A DNA stretch of 42,323 nucleotides. Source: Phycisphaerales bacterium. GTDB taxonomy: Bacteria; Planctomycetota; Phycisphaerae; Phycisphaerales; UBA1924. The DNA lies in the NCBI GenBank assembly GCA_020850415.1, contig JADZER010000043.1, forward strand, positions 1-42,323, read 5' to 3'. Every line of letters starts with the position of its first letter. Position 1 is the first letter of the stretch. Below are positions 33,783 through 42,323 of the stretch, piece by piece. The notes beneath the pieces were generated by a model. That model did no database searches. It was given only the letters and a program-made list of their open reading frames with translations, and was not told the origin of the DNA. The position numbers were made by a program, and so were the translations under genes.

Positions 33783-36200
33783 CTACTCCACCCCAAACTC
33801 CAACACTCCCCCCGAATACCCCTCCTGCAACTCCACCTCCACCCGCACCGAGTCCGTCTTCACCGGGCTGAACCGCACCTCCGAGTACCCGTCCTTGCGC
33901 ACCACATACCCCCCGCCCGCCTCCACGGGCTTCCACCCGCCCCCATCCCGGTACACCACCCGCCACGACGCCGGCACGCGGCACTGGCCCTTGCCCGTGT
34001 CATCAAAGAAGTACACCCGCACCCCCGACACCTCCCGCGCCCCGTCCCACGAGAGCGCCACCCACTCCGCCGTGCCGCGGTGGTCCCACCAGGTCAGACG
34101 CGGGATCGACTCGTCCGCCGACGACGCCGGCCCGCGGAGATCGTTCACCGCCGCCAACGAATCGCCCCGCCAGCAGTGCGAGGCGCTGACCTCCGCCCTG
34201 CTCGCGAGCGTCGGCCTGGGCTCGACGGGGACGATGTCCGGCGACGCGGCCACCCACACCGCCATCGGCCCGACCTCGCGGTGCGCCCAGGCGTAGTACG
34301 GGACCGCGCGGGCCTGGATCTTCTTGCTCGAGCCGGCCTCGCCCTCGGTCTTGCGCACGACGGCCGCGTCGATATCGACGACACCCACGCCGCCGAGCAG
34401 ATCGGGGTGGAAGGAGAACGCCGCGTCCGAGCCCGGCTCGACGACGAGGTTGTCAAGGTCGGCGATGTTGTCCACGCCCTCGAAGCAGTAGACCAGCGGC
34501 CCGCGCTCGACGGCGGTGCGTCCCCGGTCCTGCACGATCGCCTCGTTCCCCCGCACCCAGTTGACCCGCATCGGCAGCGTCAGCTCGACGACATCGCCCG
34601 GGCGCCACTCCCGCTCGAGGACCGCGTACCCCTGCTCGTTGCGGGCCGGCTCGCTCCGCCCGTTGACCGTGATCGTGCACGCCGGCCCCTCGCCATCCAG
34701 ATAGCCGTACAGGTCGCTGGGGAACGGCCGGCCCTGCGCCCAGCCGGGAATGCGCAGCCGCAGCGCAAACCGCCGCGCCGAATCGGGTGAGACGGTCAGC
34801 CGCACCACCCCGTCCCATGGGTAGTCGGTCTCCTGCCTGAGCACCACCGCCCCCGCCGGCGCTGCCAGCTGCACCCCGCCGCCCACGAACAGGTTGACAT
34901 AGATGTCATCCCCCCGCACCGCGTACACATACCCCGGCAGCGACGGCAGCACACGCACCACATTCACCGGGCAGCACGAGGTGCCGAACCACGGCGCACG
35001 CCCCACGCTGCCGTGGTTGAACGCCGTGACCCCGTCCGCGGCCAGCGGGTTGGGGTAGAAGAACCGGTCCCCCGACATCGACACCCCCGGCAGGAACCCG
35101 TTGTAGAGCGTCCGCTCGAAGATGTCCATGTACTTGCTGTCGCCGTGCAGCAGGAACATCCGGTGGCTCCACAGCATGCTCGCGACCGCGGCGCAGGTCT
35201 CGTTGTACGCGTCGGCGTTGGGCAGGTCGTAGTCGGCCCCGAACCCCTCGGTGTGCCGGTGCGCCCCGATGCCGCCGGTCAGGTACATCCGCCGGCCCAC
35301 CAGGTGCTCCCAGATCCGGTCGAGGGCCTCGGTGTAGCCGGGCGCCCCCGTCGCCGCGGCGACATCGGCCATCCCTGCGTACAGGTACCCCGCACGCACC
35401 GCGTGCCCGACCGGCTCGGTCTGCTCAATCACCGGGATGTGGTCCTGCGCGTACTCGCCGTAGACCTCGCGCAGGTCGCTGCGCCCCCGCATGTCGATGA
35501 AGAACCGCGCCAGCTCGGTGTACTCCTTCTTCCCCGTGGCGCCCGCCAGCTTCACCAGCCCGATCTCGATCTCCTCGTGCCCCGGGACATCCTTGAGCTG
35601 CCCCTCGCCGGGCCCGAACACCGTGCACAGCAGGTCGGCGTTCTTGACCGCGATGTCCAGCAGCGTCCGTTTGCCCGTCGCCTGGAAGTGCGCCACCGCC
35701 GCCTCGTACAGGTGGCCCGCGTTGTAGAGCTCGTGGCTGTGCGCCAGGTACGACCAGCGCGTCTTGCCCGCGTTCTTGGCGGTGATCGCCTCACCCTGAA
35801 TCGTCCGCTGCGTGTAGAGATACCCGTCCGGCTCCTGGGCCGCGCCGATCTTCGCGATCAGCCCGTCGAGGTACGCGTCCAGCGTCGGGTCCGGGCTCGT
35901 CGCGAGCGAGTACGCCGCCCCCTCGATCACCTTGTAGACATCCGAGTCGTTGTAGAAGATCCCCTCGAACTCACCTTCCACCAGGCCGCCGGCGACCTCG
36001 AAATTGCGGATCCGCCCGGTCTCCTCGCACTGCTTGAAGTCGTACCAGACCGTCACCTCGCGGTTGGTGTCCAGCCGCGGCGTCCAGAACGCGTCCTCGA
36101 TACGGACCGCGGTGAAGGGGACCGGTGTGATCGGTTCGACCGGCTGCGCCGACGCGAGGGAACCGACGAGCGCCAGCCCGAGCGTGAGTGACTTGAACAT
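33783..36200 (-). CDS. Secreted GH127 beta-L-arabinofuranosidase (DUF1680 family)
   Basis: An 805-residue protein starting at the ATG at 36200, with GGGAGG about 10 bp before. Residues 1-19 form a signal peptide (ending ASAQP). The (alpha/alpha)6 barrel of GH127 is clear: AFWTPRLDTNREVT, QEPDGYLYTQ, HSHELYNAGHLYEAAVA and LTGGIGAHRHTEGFG. The zinc-thiolate site is complete, E334 and C336 in AYNETCAAVA and C409/C410 in GTSCCPVNVVR; the first of the paired cysteines is the nucleophile in characterised relatives. A beta-sandwich domain of about 140 residues at the C-terminus (from about 665) looks like a discoidin or carbohydrate-binding module. It should release L-arabinose from beta-linked arabinofuranosides outside the cell. 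KamA lies 59 bp upstream on the same strand. Confidence 0.93.
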   Translation of the reverse strand: MFKSLTLGLALVGSLASAQPVEPITPVPFTAVRIEDAFWTPRLDTNREVTVWYDFKQCEETGRIRNFEVAGGLVEGEFEGIFYNDSDVYKVIEGAAYSLATSPDPTLDAYLDGLIAKIGAAQEPDGYLYTQRTIQGEAITAKNAGKTRWSYLAHSHELYNAGHLYEAAVAHFQATGKRTLLDIAVKNADLLCTVFGPGEGQLKDVPGHEEIEIGLVKLAGATGKKEYTELARFFIDMRGRSDLREVYGEYAQDHIPVIEQTEPVGHAVRAGYLYAGMADVAAATGAPGYTEALDRIWEHLVGRRMYLTGGIGAHRHTEGFGADYDLPNADAYNETCAAVASMLWSHRMFLLHGDSKYMDIFERTLYNGFLPGVSMSGDRFFYPNPLAADGVTAFNHGSVGRAPWFGTSCCPVNVVRVLPSLPGYVYAVRGDDIYVNLFVGGGVQLAAPAGAVVLRQETDYPWDGVVRLTVSPDSARRFALRLRIPGWAQGRPFPSDLYGYLDGEGPACTITVNGRSEPARNEQGYAVLEREWRPGDVVELTLPMRVNWVRGNEAIVQDRGRTAVERGPLVYCFEGVDNIADLDNLVVEPGSDAAFSFHPDLLGGVGVVDIDAAVVRKTEGEAGSSKKIQARAVPYYAWAHREVGPMAVWVAASPDIVPVEPRPTLASRAEVSASHCWRGDSLAAVNDLRGPASSADESIPRLTWWDHRGTAEWVALSWDGAREVSGVRVYFFDDTGKGQCRVPASWRVVYRDGGGWKPVEAGGGYVVRKDGYSEVRFSPVKTDSVRVEVELQEGYSGGVLEFGVE

Positions 36201-36259
36201 GCGCACAACCACCTCCCGACCGGCAAACCCGCCGGTCCGGCGATCATACGCGGACCGCG

Positions 36260-37600
36260 TCAGTTCTCGCACACCGTCAGCGGCGTGAACGCCTCGGGGC
36301 TGCCCGCCCGGGGGAAGAACGGCGCGTCGCTCTCGCTCAGGGGTTCCAGCTGGTCGAACCACGACGCCCGGCTGTCGTACCGCGCGAAGAACGGCCGGCG
36401 CACGAGGTCGGGCTCGCGGGCCTGCAGGTACTCCAGGCAGAAGGCCCGCTGGCCCCCCACCTCCGCGACGCCGAGGATGTGGCACTTGCCCGGGAAGCAC
36501 GACATCGACGGCCCCCGGACCGTGCGGGCCAGGCCGCTGACCCGCTGGTAGGCGTTGCGGAACACGCTCCAGCACCGGACCAGCGGCAGGTCGAAGTACC
36601 GCCTGGCGCCGGTATCGCGCTCGACGAACATGTAGTACGGCACGCAGCCCAGCGCCACGCCGCGGGTCCAGAGGTCGACCCAGGTCGAGCTGGTGTCGTT
36701 GATGTGTCGCAGGACCGGGCTCTGCATCCGGATGTTCGCGCCGGTGGCGCGGATGTGCCGGACCGCGTCCTGGGCGATCTCGGTCGAGAGCTCGACGGGG
36801 TGTGAATAGTGCCCCATGAGGGCGAGCTGACGCCCGGAGAGCACCACCCGCTCGAAGAGCGCCAGCACATCCTCGGCGTCGTTGTCGGTCACGAACCGCT
36901 GGGGCCAGTAGGCCACGCTCTTGGTGCCGATGCGGATGCTCCGGACGCTCTCGATCTGGAGCAGCGGGTTGATGTACCGCTCAAGCAGGGCCGCCTTCAT
37001 CACCATGGGGTCGCCCCCGGTGAAGAGGACATCGCTGATGTGCGGGTGGGCGCGGAGATAGGCGCACAGCTCGTCGACCTCCTTGCTGGCGAACTTGAGG
37101 TCCTCGATGCCGACGAACTGCGCCCAGCGGAAGCAGAACGAGCAGTACGCGTGGCAGGTCTGGCCCTGCGACGGGAAGAACAGGCAGGTCTCGCGGTACT
37201 TGTGCTGGATCCCGTCGAGCACACGCCCGCCGAGCACCGCCTGGTTGTGCGTCATCTGGCCCGCGGGGTGCGGGTTGAGCTCGGCGCGGATCCGGCGGAC
37301 TGCCCGGTCGATCGCGTCCTGATCGCCCCGCTCGCGCAGCGCCCGGAGCTGCGCGTACTGCCCCTCCTCGAGCATGCCGCGCTGCGGGAAGGTGAGCTGG
37401 AAGATCGGGTCCTCGGGGATGTTGGCCCAGTCGATCAGCTCGTCGACGACATACTCGTTGGTGCGGAAGGGCAGCACCAGCGAGACGATGTCGACCGCCT
37501 CGCGCAGGTCGGGGTCGAGGGACCCCCAGAGCGGGTGCTTCTCGACATTGGCGCGGGTGATCGCCCGGTACTTGGGGGGCTGGTTGCAGGAACTCACCAT
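36260..37600 (-). CDS. KamA-type radical SAM protein (lysine 2,3-aminomutase family)
   Basis: A 446-residue protein starting at the ATG at 37600, behind AAGGAGG. The radical SAM cluster motif is CHAYCSFCFRW (C149, C153, C156). The context is QGQTCHAYCSFC, and SDVLFTGGDPMVMK (the GGD/SAM-binding block) follows. The N-terminal half is the KamA-specific region. The glycine-rich PGGGGK loop, whose lysine holds pyridoxal phosphate in true lysine 2,3-aminomutases, is not evident; only CFPGKCHILG appears at the matching place. The substrate may therefore differ from lysine, or PLP may be bound differently. The gene is followed by GH127 on the same strand. The 259-bp gap upstream (37601-37859) contains no gene. 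Confidence 0.85.
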   Translation of the reverse strand: MVSSCNQPPKYRAITRANVEKHPLWGSLDPDLREAVDIVSLVLPFRTNEYVVDELIDWANIPEDPIFQLTFPQRGMLEEGQYAQLRALRERGDQDAIDRAVRRIRAELNPHPAGQMTHNQAVLGGRVLDGIQHKYRETCLFFPSQGQTCHAYCSFCFRWAQFVGIEDLKFASKEVDELCAYLRAHPHISDVLFTGGDPMVMKAALLERYINPLLQIESVRSIRIGTKSVAYWPQRFVTDNDAEDVLALFERVVLSGRQLALMGHYSHPVELSTEIAQDAVRHIRATGANIRMQSPVLRHINDTSSTWVDLWTRGVALGCVPYYMFVERDTGARRYFDLPLVRCWSVFRNAYQRVSGLARTVRGPSMSCFPGKCHILGVAEVGGQRAFCLEYLQAREPDLVRRPFFARYDSRASWFDQLEPLSESDAPFFPRAGSPEAFTPLTVCEN

Positions 37601-37818
37601 CAGCCGTGTCCTCCTTGCGGTTGTTCGCGACGAGCACGATGGGTTATCAGGGGGCCCCGCGCTCGCGCCCGGATGGGCGGAAGACGGCGCGGGGAACGAC
37701 GGGCGCCCGGGCGAACGCTCGCGGACGCCGCACACTAGATGGTAACGGAAACCACGCGCGCACGCAAGCAGAAAGTCGCGCCTCCGGGCACACCCCGAAC
37801 ATGCGGCGCGGGAACCGC

Positions 37819-37835
37819 CCTCACGCGCTGTGAGG
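37819..37835 (-). terminator. Possible terminator hairpin after the GT87-like gene
   Basis: On the minus strand CCTCAC-AGCGC-GTGAGG is a perfect 6-bp stem 24 bp after the stop of the glycosyltransferase gene. There is no following T run. Confidence 0.3.
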
Positions 37836-37859
37836 CGTGATTCGCAGCGGATCGTCGCG

Positions 37860-39197
37860 TCAGGAATCCGGCGCGGACCGCGCGCTCTCGGGCCCGCCCG
37901 CACGCGCGAAGCTCAGCGTGCTCCACGCCAGACCCACCCACATCAAGAGCAGAAACCATGTCGCGCCGCTGATGTACCGCCACGCCTCGAGCGCCGGCCG
38001 GAACGCCTCCTCGCCCGGCGGGAGCCTCGCGGCGAGCTGGTAGCCGACGACGCCGACCAGCAGAGGCCACTTGCTCACACCCGGACGCTTGACGAGCAGC
38101 ACATACGACGCGAGGACCATCGCCGGCAGCATGATGTAGGTGTGGCGCGTGATCGACTGGGGGCTGAAGGCCAGCAGCCCGATGATCACGCCGCACCACT
38201 CGAGGAGCACGACCGCCGGGTCGCCCCGCTCGCGCCGGCCCCCGCGCCCGATGAACATCGGCGTCCGGTGCTTGCGGTAGACCAGCCATGTCGCGCCGAA
38301 GACCGCCGCGGCGACCGGGAGCGTCGCCGCCCCGACCGCGCCCATCGACGGGCCCTCTGGCCGTTCGAGGAGCCGCGCCATCGCGCTGGTGATCGAGATG
38401 CTCAGCTCCCAGGTGATGGGGTGGAGGTTGACGCCCTCGGGGGCGCCCCCGCCCCCGAAGAGGCGGAGGAGATAGCCGTAGGAGCGGCCGAGGTAGGCCG
38501 CGGTCTGCGTGAACCCGAGCTGGACGGCCGGGAGGAAGGCAAAGCACAGCCCCCCCACCACCGCGCCCACGCCGGCCTTCCAGCGCCCTCTGACAATCAG
38601 GTACGCGAGCATGACCACCGCGTGGTGCTTGACGATGAGCGCCAGACCCAACGCGAAGCCGGCGAGCGCGGGGAAGCGGTCGAGCAAGTAGAGGCAGACG
38701 CAGAGGCCGAGCAGGATGACCGCGTCGGTCTGGCCGTGCTCGAGCTCGGACTGGACCGCCCCGAGCATGAGCGCCGAGGCGAGCAGCCACACCGCCGCGA
38801 CGGTCAGCGAATCGCACGGGCCCCGCAGCGCCCTGGCGGCGCAGCGCACGCTGAGGGTGAGGCAGAGCATGGTCAGGGCGGTGTTGACCAGGCCCCAGAC
38901 GATGGCGCCCTTGGCAAGGCCCAGGCCGACGAGCGGCTGGAGGAGCCAGGCGATGAAGGGCGGGTAGAGGTAGCCGCCCCGGTTGGAGGTGTAGGGGTCG
39001 GCGCCCGTGGTGAGCGCTTCGGCGGCGAAGTAGAAGTCGCGGAAGTCGCCGGTCTCGGTGGTGACGGCGCCGCGGTACATCCGGAAGAGGAAGAAGCCCC
39101 AGAGGGCGGCGAAGGCGATCCAGGCGACGACCGCCATGCGTGTGCGCTGCGCACCCTGCGGGCCGCCGACGGGGATGATCGGGTCGTGCTGCGTCAT
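37860..39197 (-). CDS. GT87-like (DUF2029) membrane glycosyltransferase
   Basis: A 445-residue polytopic membrane protein with about ten hydrophobic helices. The first external loop carries the GT-C hallmark: GDFRDFYFAAEALTTGADPY and then GGYLYPPFIAWLLQPL, matching the DUF2029/GT87 pattern with acidic residues near the first TM. Enzymes of this fold move a sugar (mannose in actinobacterial examples) from a polyprenyl phosphate donor to an envelope acceptor on the outer side of the membrane. Donor and acceptor are not known here. It starts 25 bp after the mutL stop on the same strand, so it is probably co-transcribed with mutL. Confidence 0.82.
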   Translation of the reverse strand: MTQHDPIIPVGGPQGAQRTRMAVVAWIAFAALWGFFLFRMYRGAVTTETGDFRDFYFAAEALTTGADPYTSNRGGYLYPPFIAWLLQPLVGLGLAKGAIVWGLVNTALTMLCLTLSVRCAARALRGPCDSLTVAAVWLLASALMLGAVQSELEHGQTDAVILLGLCVCLYLLDRFPALAGFALGLALIVKHHAVVMLAYLIVRGRWKAGVGAVVGGLCFAFLPAVQLGFTQTAAYLGRSYGYLLRLFGGGGAPEGVNLHPITWELSISITSAMARLLERPEGPSMGAVGAATLPVAAAVFGATWLVYRKHRTPMFIGRGGRRERGDPAVVLLEWCGVIIGLLAFSPQSITRHTYIMLPAMVLASYVLLVKRPGVSKWPLLVGVVGYQLAARLPPGEEAFRPALEAWRYISGATWFLLLMWVGLAWSTLSFARAGGPESARSAPDS

Positions 39198-39222
39198 GCG
39201 CCGTGTGGTTCCGTGGTGGGGT

Positions 39223-41175
39223 TCAGGTGCGCCCGAAGAGGCGTTCGAGCTCGGCGATGGAGAGACGGACGGTGGTGGGACGCCCGTGGGGGCAGTTGCT
39301 GGAGCGCTCGACCTCGCCCCGGAGGTCGAGCAGGGCCTGGAGCTCGCCGTCGCTCATGCGGTCGCCGGCCTTGACCGCGGCCTTGCAGGCCATCATGTCG
39401 AGCACCTCGCGGAGGGCCTCCTCGCTGTCGGGCGAGAAGTCCTCGCGGTCGGCCTTGTCGAGCAGCTCGGCCATGAAGTCCACGGGGTCCACGCGGCGCT
39501 CGAAGAGGAAGGTGGCGAAGGCCTGGACGCCGATGGTGCGCGGGCCGAGGGGCTCGGCGCCGATGCCGATCCGGGCCAGGAGCGGGGCGAGGTCGGCGAG
39601 GCGCTCGACGCGGGCGGCGTCGGCCTCGACGACGGCGGGGGTGAGGAGCCGCTGGCTCTCGAGCGAGCCCTGGGAGACGCGGGCGAGCAGGAGTTCGAAC
39701 ATGACGCGCTCGTGGAGGGCGTGCTGGTCGACGATGAGGACTCCCTGCTCGTCCTGGGTGACGAGGTAGCTGTTGTGGACCTGGAGGACGCGCCGGGCGG
39801 GCGTGGGGCGCGGGAGCAGTTGGTCGGGGTCGAAGGTCGGGCCGTCGGCGGGCGCCGCGATCAGGGGCTGGCGGCTGTCGATCTCGGGTGGTTGACCGCC
39901 CGGCGGGATCGCGGTGGCGAAGGGGCCGGCGGGCGGCGAGCCGGCGGCGTCACCGACGCCGGCGCGCTCGACGCGTTCGATCGCGTCGCGGATGGCGTCG
40001 TAGCTGAGGCGGTGCTGGGCGTGGGCGGGGATGTCCCGCTTGAAGAAGTCGACGAAGGCGCTGGGGCCTCCCCCGCCGCCGGTCGGGAGGATCTCGGTCT
40101 CGCCGGCGAAGCCGCCCCGGCGCGGGATGAAGGCGGGGGTGAGGTCGGCGCGGGCGAGGGCGTCTCGGACGGCGCGGTGCACGGCGGAGTGGACCATGGA
40201 CTGGTCGCGGAAGCGGACCTCGGTCTTCTGGGGGTGGACATTGACATCGACGCCCTCGGGGGACATCTCGAGCATGAGCAGGCCGGTTGGGTAGCGCCCC
40301 GGCTCGGTGAGTCCTCGGAAGGCCTCGGTGAGGGCGTGCTGGATGGTGCGGTCGCGGATGGCGCGGCCGTTGATGAAGAAGTGCTGGGCCTTGGCGGTGG
40401 CGCGGGCGATCTCGGGCTTGCCGACGAGGCCCCAGAGGGTGAGCCCCCGGGCGTCGTCGAAGCGGTCGGCGCTGACCTCGAGGAGCTGGTCTTCGAGTTC
40501 CTCGCCGAGGATGGCCACGGCGCGACGGCGCGGGCCCTGGCCAGCGGGGACATCGAGGACGGTCTTGCCGTCGACGACGGCCTCGAAGGCGACGGCGGGG
40601 TGGGCCATGGCGCAGGCGCGGACGGCGTCCATGCAGCGGGTGCGCTCGGTGGCGGCGGTGCGGAGGAACTTGCGCCGGGCGGGGGTGTTGAAGAAGAGGT
40701 TGCGGACGCTGACGGAGGTGCCGACGGCGCCGGGGGCGGGGCGCGGGTCGGTGACGGCGTCGCCCTCGATGGCCAGCTCGCAGGCGCCGGGCTCGCCGGG
40801 CTGGCGGGAGCGGATGGTGAGGCGCGAGACGGAGGCGATGGAGGCGAGGGCCTCGCCGCGGAAGCCGAAGGAGGCGATGTGGTCGAGGTCGGCGGCCCGG
40901 GTGATCTTGCTGGTGGCGTGTGGTGCGACGGCGAGGGGGAGGTCGTCGGCGGGGATGCCGCGGCCGTCGTCGGTGACGCGGACGAGCTCGATGCCGCCCT
41001 CCTCGAGCTCGATGCGGATGCGGGTGGCGCCGGCGTCGAGGGCGTTCTCGAGGAGTTCCTTGACGACGGAGGCGGGTCGCTCGACGACCTCGCCGGCGGC
41101 GATCTGGTTGACGAGGAGCGTGTCGAGCCGGCGGATGCGGGCGGGGGTCGTGTTGGACTCTGGGGCGGCGGGCAC
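39223..41175 (-). CDS. mutL: DNA mismatch repair protein MutL with endonuclease motif
   Basis: A 650-residue protein. The N-terminal GHKL ATPase is clear: IAAGEVVERPASVVKELLEN, TDDGRGIPADDL, ATSKI and FGFRGEALASIASV. The C-terminal domain has the metal-dependent nickase motif DQHALHERVMFE, plus ACKAAVKAGD, CPHGRPT and the terminal LFGRT. This MutL should therefore nick DNA itself, as in bacteria lacking MutH. It joins MutS at mismatches in the cytoplasm. A Pro/Gly linker lies between the domains. It starts at 41175, 155 bp from the divergent HIT gene, and GT87 follows by 25 bp. No mutS is in the window. Confidence 0.96.
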   Translation of the reverse strand: MPAAPESNTTPARIRRLDTLLVNQIAAGEVVERPASVVKELLENALDAGATRIRIELEEGGIELVRVTDDGRGIPADDLPLAVAPHATSKITRAADLDHIASFGFRGEALASIASVSRLTIRSRQPGEPGACELAIEGDAVTDPRPAPGAVGTSVSVRNLFFNTPARRKFLRTAATERTRCMDAVRACAMAHPAVAFEAVVDGKTVLDVPAGQGPRRRAVAILGEELEDQLLEVSADRFDDARGLTLWGLVGKPEIARATAKAQHFFINGRAIRDRTIQHALTEAFRGLTEPGRYPTGLLMLEMSPEGVDVNVHPQKTEVRFRDQSMVHSAVHRAVRDALARADLTPAFIPRRGGFAGETEILPTGGGGGPSAFVDFFKRDIPAHAQHRLSYDAIRDAIERVERAGVGDAAGSPPAGPFATAIPPGGQPPEIDSRQPLIAAPADGPTFDPDQLLPRPTPARRVLQVHNSYLVTQDEQGVLIVDQHALHERVMFELLLARVSQGSLESQRLLTPAVVEADAARVERLADLAPLLARIGIGAEPLGPRTIGVQAFATFLFERRVDPVDFMAELLDKADREDFSPDSEEALREVLDMMACKAAVKAGDRMSDGELQALLDLRGEVERSSNCPHGRPTTVRLSIAELERLFGRT

Positions 41176-41330
41176 GGGGCCATTGTAACCGGCAGTCGTG
41201 CGTCGTCTGGTGGGGGTTGGGGGATTGCGCGTTGGAGGAGACGGAGGAGTGGAGCCCTCTGCCCAACCCTCTCGGTCTCGTGGGGGCGCCGGGGACGGGA
41301 GGGGGGCGGGGCGCGGCCCTACAGTCGGGC

Positions 41331-41741
41331 ATGAGCGACAGCATTTTCAGCAGGATCATCCGTGGCGAGGTGCCGTGTCACCGGGTGTACGAGGACGAGC
41401 TGACGATCGCGTTTCTGGATGTGAACCCGGTGGCGCCGGGGCACACGCTGGTGGTGCCTAAGGAGCCGGCGGTGACGCTGGCGGAGCTGTCGGACGGTTC
41501 GGCGGCGGCGTTGGGGAAGGTGCTGCCGCGGATATGCCGGGCGGTGTGCAAGGCGACGGGGGCGACGGCGTACAACATTCTGCAGAACAACGGGGTGGCG
41601 GCGCATCAGGTCGTGGAGCATGTGCATTTCCATGTGATCCCGAAGACGGACAGCCAGGGGCTTGGGATCAACTGGCGCCCGGGGCCGCTGAACCCGGAGG
41701 CGGGGGCGGAGCTTGGTCGGAAGATCGCGCGGCTGCTTTGA
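41331..41741 (+). CDS. HIT family protein (histidine triad nucleotide-binding)
   Basis: A 136-residue HIT protein starting at the ATG at 41331. The histidine triad HVHFHV (H97, H99, H101) sits in VEHVHFHVIPK. The N-terminal IFSRIIRGEVPCHRVYEDE and FLDVNPVAPGHTLVVPK are classic for the HINT/HIT branch. These enzymes hydrolyse nucleoside phosphoramidates or dinucleotides such as AMP-lysine or Ap4A. Length is close to usual. It diverges from mutL; the YjbR-like gene follows by 44 bp on the same strand. Confidence 0.9.
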   Translation: MSDSIFSRIIRGEVPCHRVYEDELTIAFLDVNPVAPGHTLVVPKEPAVTLAELSDGSAAALGKVLPRICRAVCKATGATAYNILQNNGVAAHQVVEHVHFHVIPKTDSQGLGINWRPGPLNPEAGAELGRKIARLL

Positions 41742-41785
41742 GTTGTGGCCTGCGCGGCGGGTGACGGCACGGGTATGCTGGCGCC

Positions 41786-42121
41786 ATGACTCCCGAGGAC
41801 TTCAGGCGGTTGGCGCTGCGCATGCCCGAGGCGGTCGAGGGCTCCCACATGGAGAACATCGACTTCCGGGTGGGGGGCAAGATCTTCGCGTCGCTGTGGG
41901 ATGACGACGAGCACGGGATGGTGCGGCTGACGCCGGAGCTGCAGGAGGCGTATGTGACGGCGCACCCTGATGCCTTCGCGCCGGTGAAGGGCGCGTGGGG
42001 GCTGCAGGGCTGCACGCGGGTGTGTCTGGCGGAGGCGGACGAGGCGGTGCTGGCGGGGGCGATGCGGGCGGCGTGGCGGCACCGGGCGCCGAAGTCGCAC
42101 CTGCGCGCGCATGGGGAGTGA
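41786..42121 (+). CDS. MmcQ/YjbR family protein
   Basis: A 111-residue protein with the YjbR/MmcQ pattern: FRRLALRMPEAVEGSHMENIDFRVGG and ASLWDDDEHGMVRLTPELQEAY. The C-terminal AMRAAWRHRAPKSHL matches the usual ending. Some members are called DNA-binding by structure alone; no biochemical role is known. It starts 44 bp after the HIT gene and probably shares its transcript. The ATG at 41786 follows GGGTATGCTGGCGCC, with no strong ribosome site. Confidence 0.82.
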   Translation: MTPEDFRRLALRMPEAVEGSHMENIDFRVGGKIFASLWDDDEHGMVRLTPELQEAYVTAHPDAFAPVKGAWGLQGCTRVCLAEADEAVLAGAMRAAWRHRAPKSHLRAHGE

Positions 42122-42170
42122 TGGGGTCAGCTCGTGTCGGGCGGTGCGCCGGCGCGGGTGAGTGCGGGGG

Positions 42171-42244
42171 GAGAGACGAAGAGACGGAGAGACGGAGTGG
42201 GGGGAAGAAATGGCCAAATCGCCAAAGGGCCAAAGGGCCAAATC
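42171..42244. repeat. Simple intergenic repeats (GAGACGGA units, then GCCAAA units)
   Basis: A purine tract of GAGACGAA/GAGACGGA units (42171-42199) is followed by GGCCAAATCGCCAAAGGGCC-type units (42211-42244). This is non-coding sequence after the last gene. The remaining bases to 42323 show nothing recognisable. Confidence 0.5.
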
Positions 42245-42323
42245 AGAGGCGGTGGATGCACTTCCGCCTGGTCCGTGCTGCGCGTGAGGCGGTGGCGCCG
42301 CGCGGTGGGGAGGGGGGTTGGGA

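Noticed and set aside
30505..33984. 1159-codon minus-strand frame
   Set aside because: Antisense to polA, acidic/Gly-rich shadow sequence.
39058..41334. 758-codon plus-strand frame
   Set aside because: Antisense to mutL, Gly/Ala/Asp/Glu-rich shadow with no domain.

Overview
The window is a GC-rich (roughly 70%) chromosomal segment from a bacterium that is most likely a planctomycete of the Phycisphaerae type. The grounds are a truncated secreted protein with the planctomycete N-terminal motif MEPLEDRRVL, an ECF sigma factor next to a membrane Ser/Thr kinase, secreted sugar hydrolases, and simple repeats of a kind I recall from planctomycete intergenic regions. No rRNA, tRNA, transposase, integrase, phage gene or CRISPR array was found. 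Most of the window is ordinary chromosome; the notable parts are regulatory and architectural.

Left part (1-8715): a truncated extracellular protein with a possible structured leader, an M24 peptidase, an HhH-GPD DNA glycosylase, a cupin plus secreted alpha/beta hydrolase pair, a secreted GH172/DUF2961 enzyme, an RNHCP zinc protein, and a D-2-hydroxyacid dehydrogenase that appears to carry a signal peptide. Middle-left (8716-13498): a two-gene operon (DUF438-hemerythrin-PAS protein, then DUF1858-DUF2249 protein) behind a recognisable promoter and palindrome, suggesting a redox, nitric oxide or low-oxygen response. An acyl-CoA synthetase with a terminator and a SAM methyltransferase follow.

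Centre (13495-24940): a cell-envelope pair made of a double-VWA membrane protein and a membrane coiled-coil protein with about 38 PGQQ repeats; trpD; then a minus-strand ECF sigma factor and three-TM Ser/Thr kinase, divergent from an exported coiled-coil protein. This sigma/kinase/coiled-coil locus is the best candidate for an uncharacterised signalling system.

Right part (25217-42323): mreBCD for cell shape, a HAD phosphatase, a Bacteroidetes-type GlmU-like protein for amino-sugar nucleotide synthesis, and an unrecognised four-TM protein of clearly lower GC whose stop overlaps the polA start by ATGA. These are followed by polA, a secreted GH127 beta-L-arabinofuranosidase, a KamA-type radical SAM protein, a GT87-like membrane glycosyltransferase, mutL, a HIT protein and a YjbR/MmcQ protein. 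GH127 and GH172 together point to extracellular breakdown of arabinose-containing glycans. Four-base GTGA/ATGA overlaps at four gene pairs indicate translational coupling.
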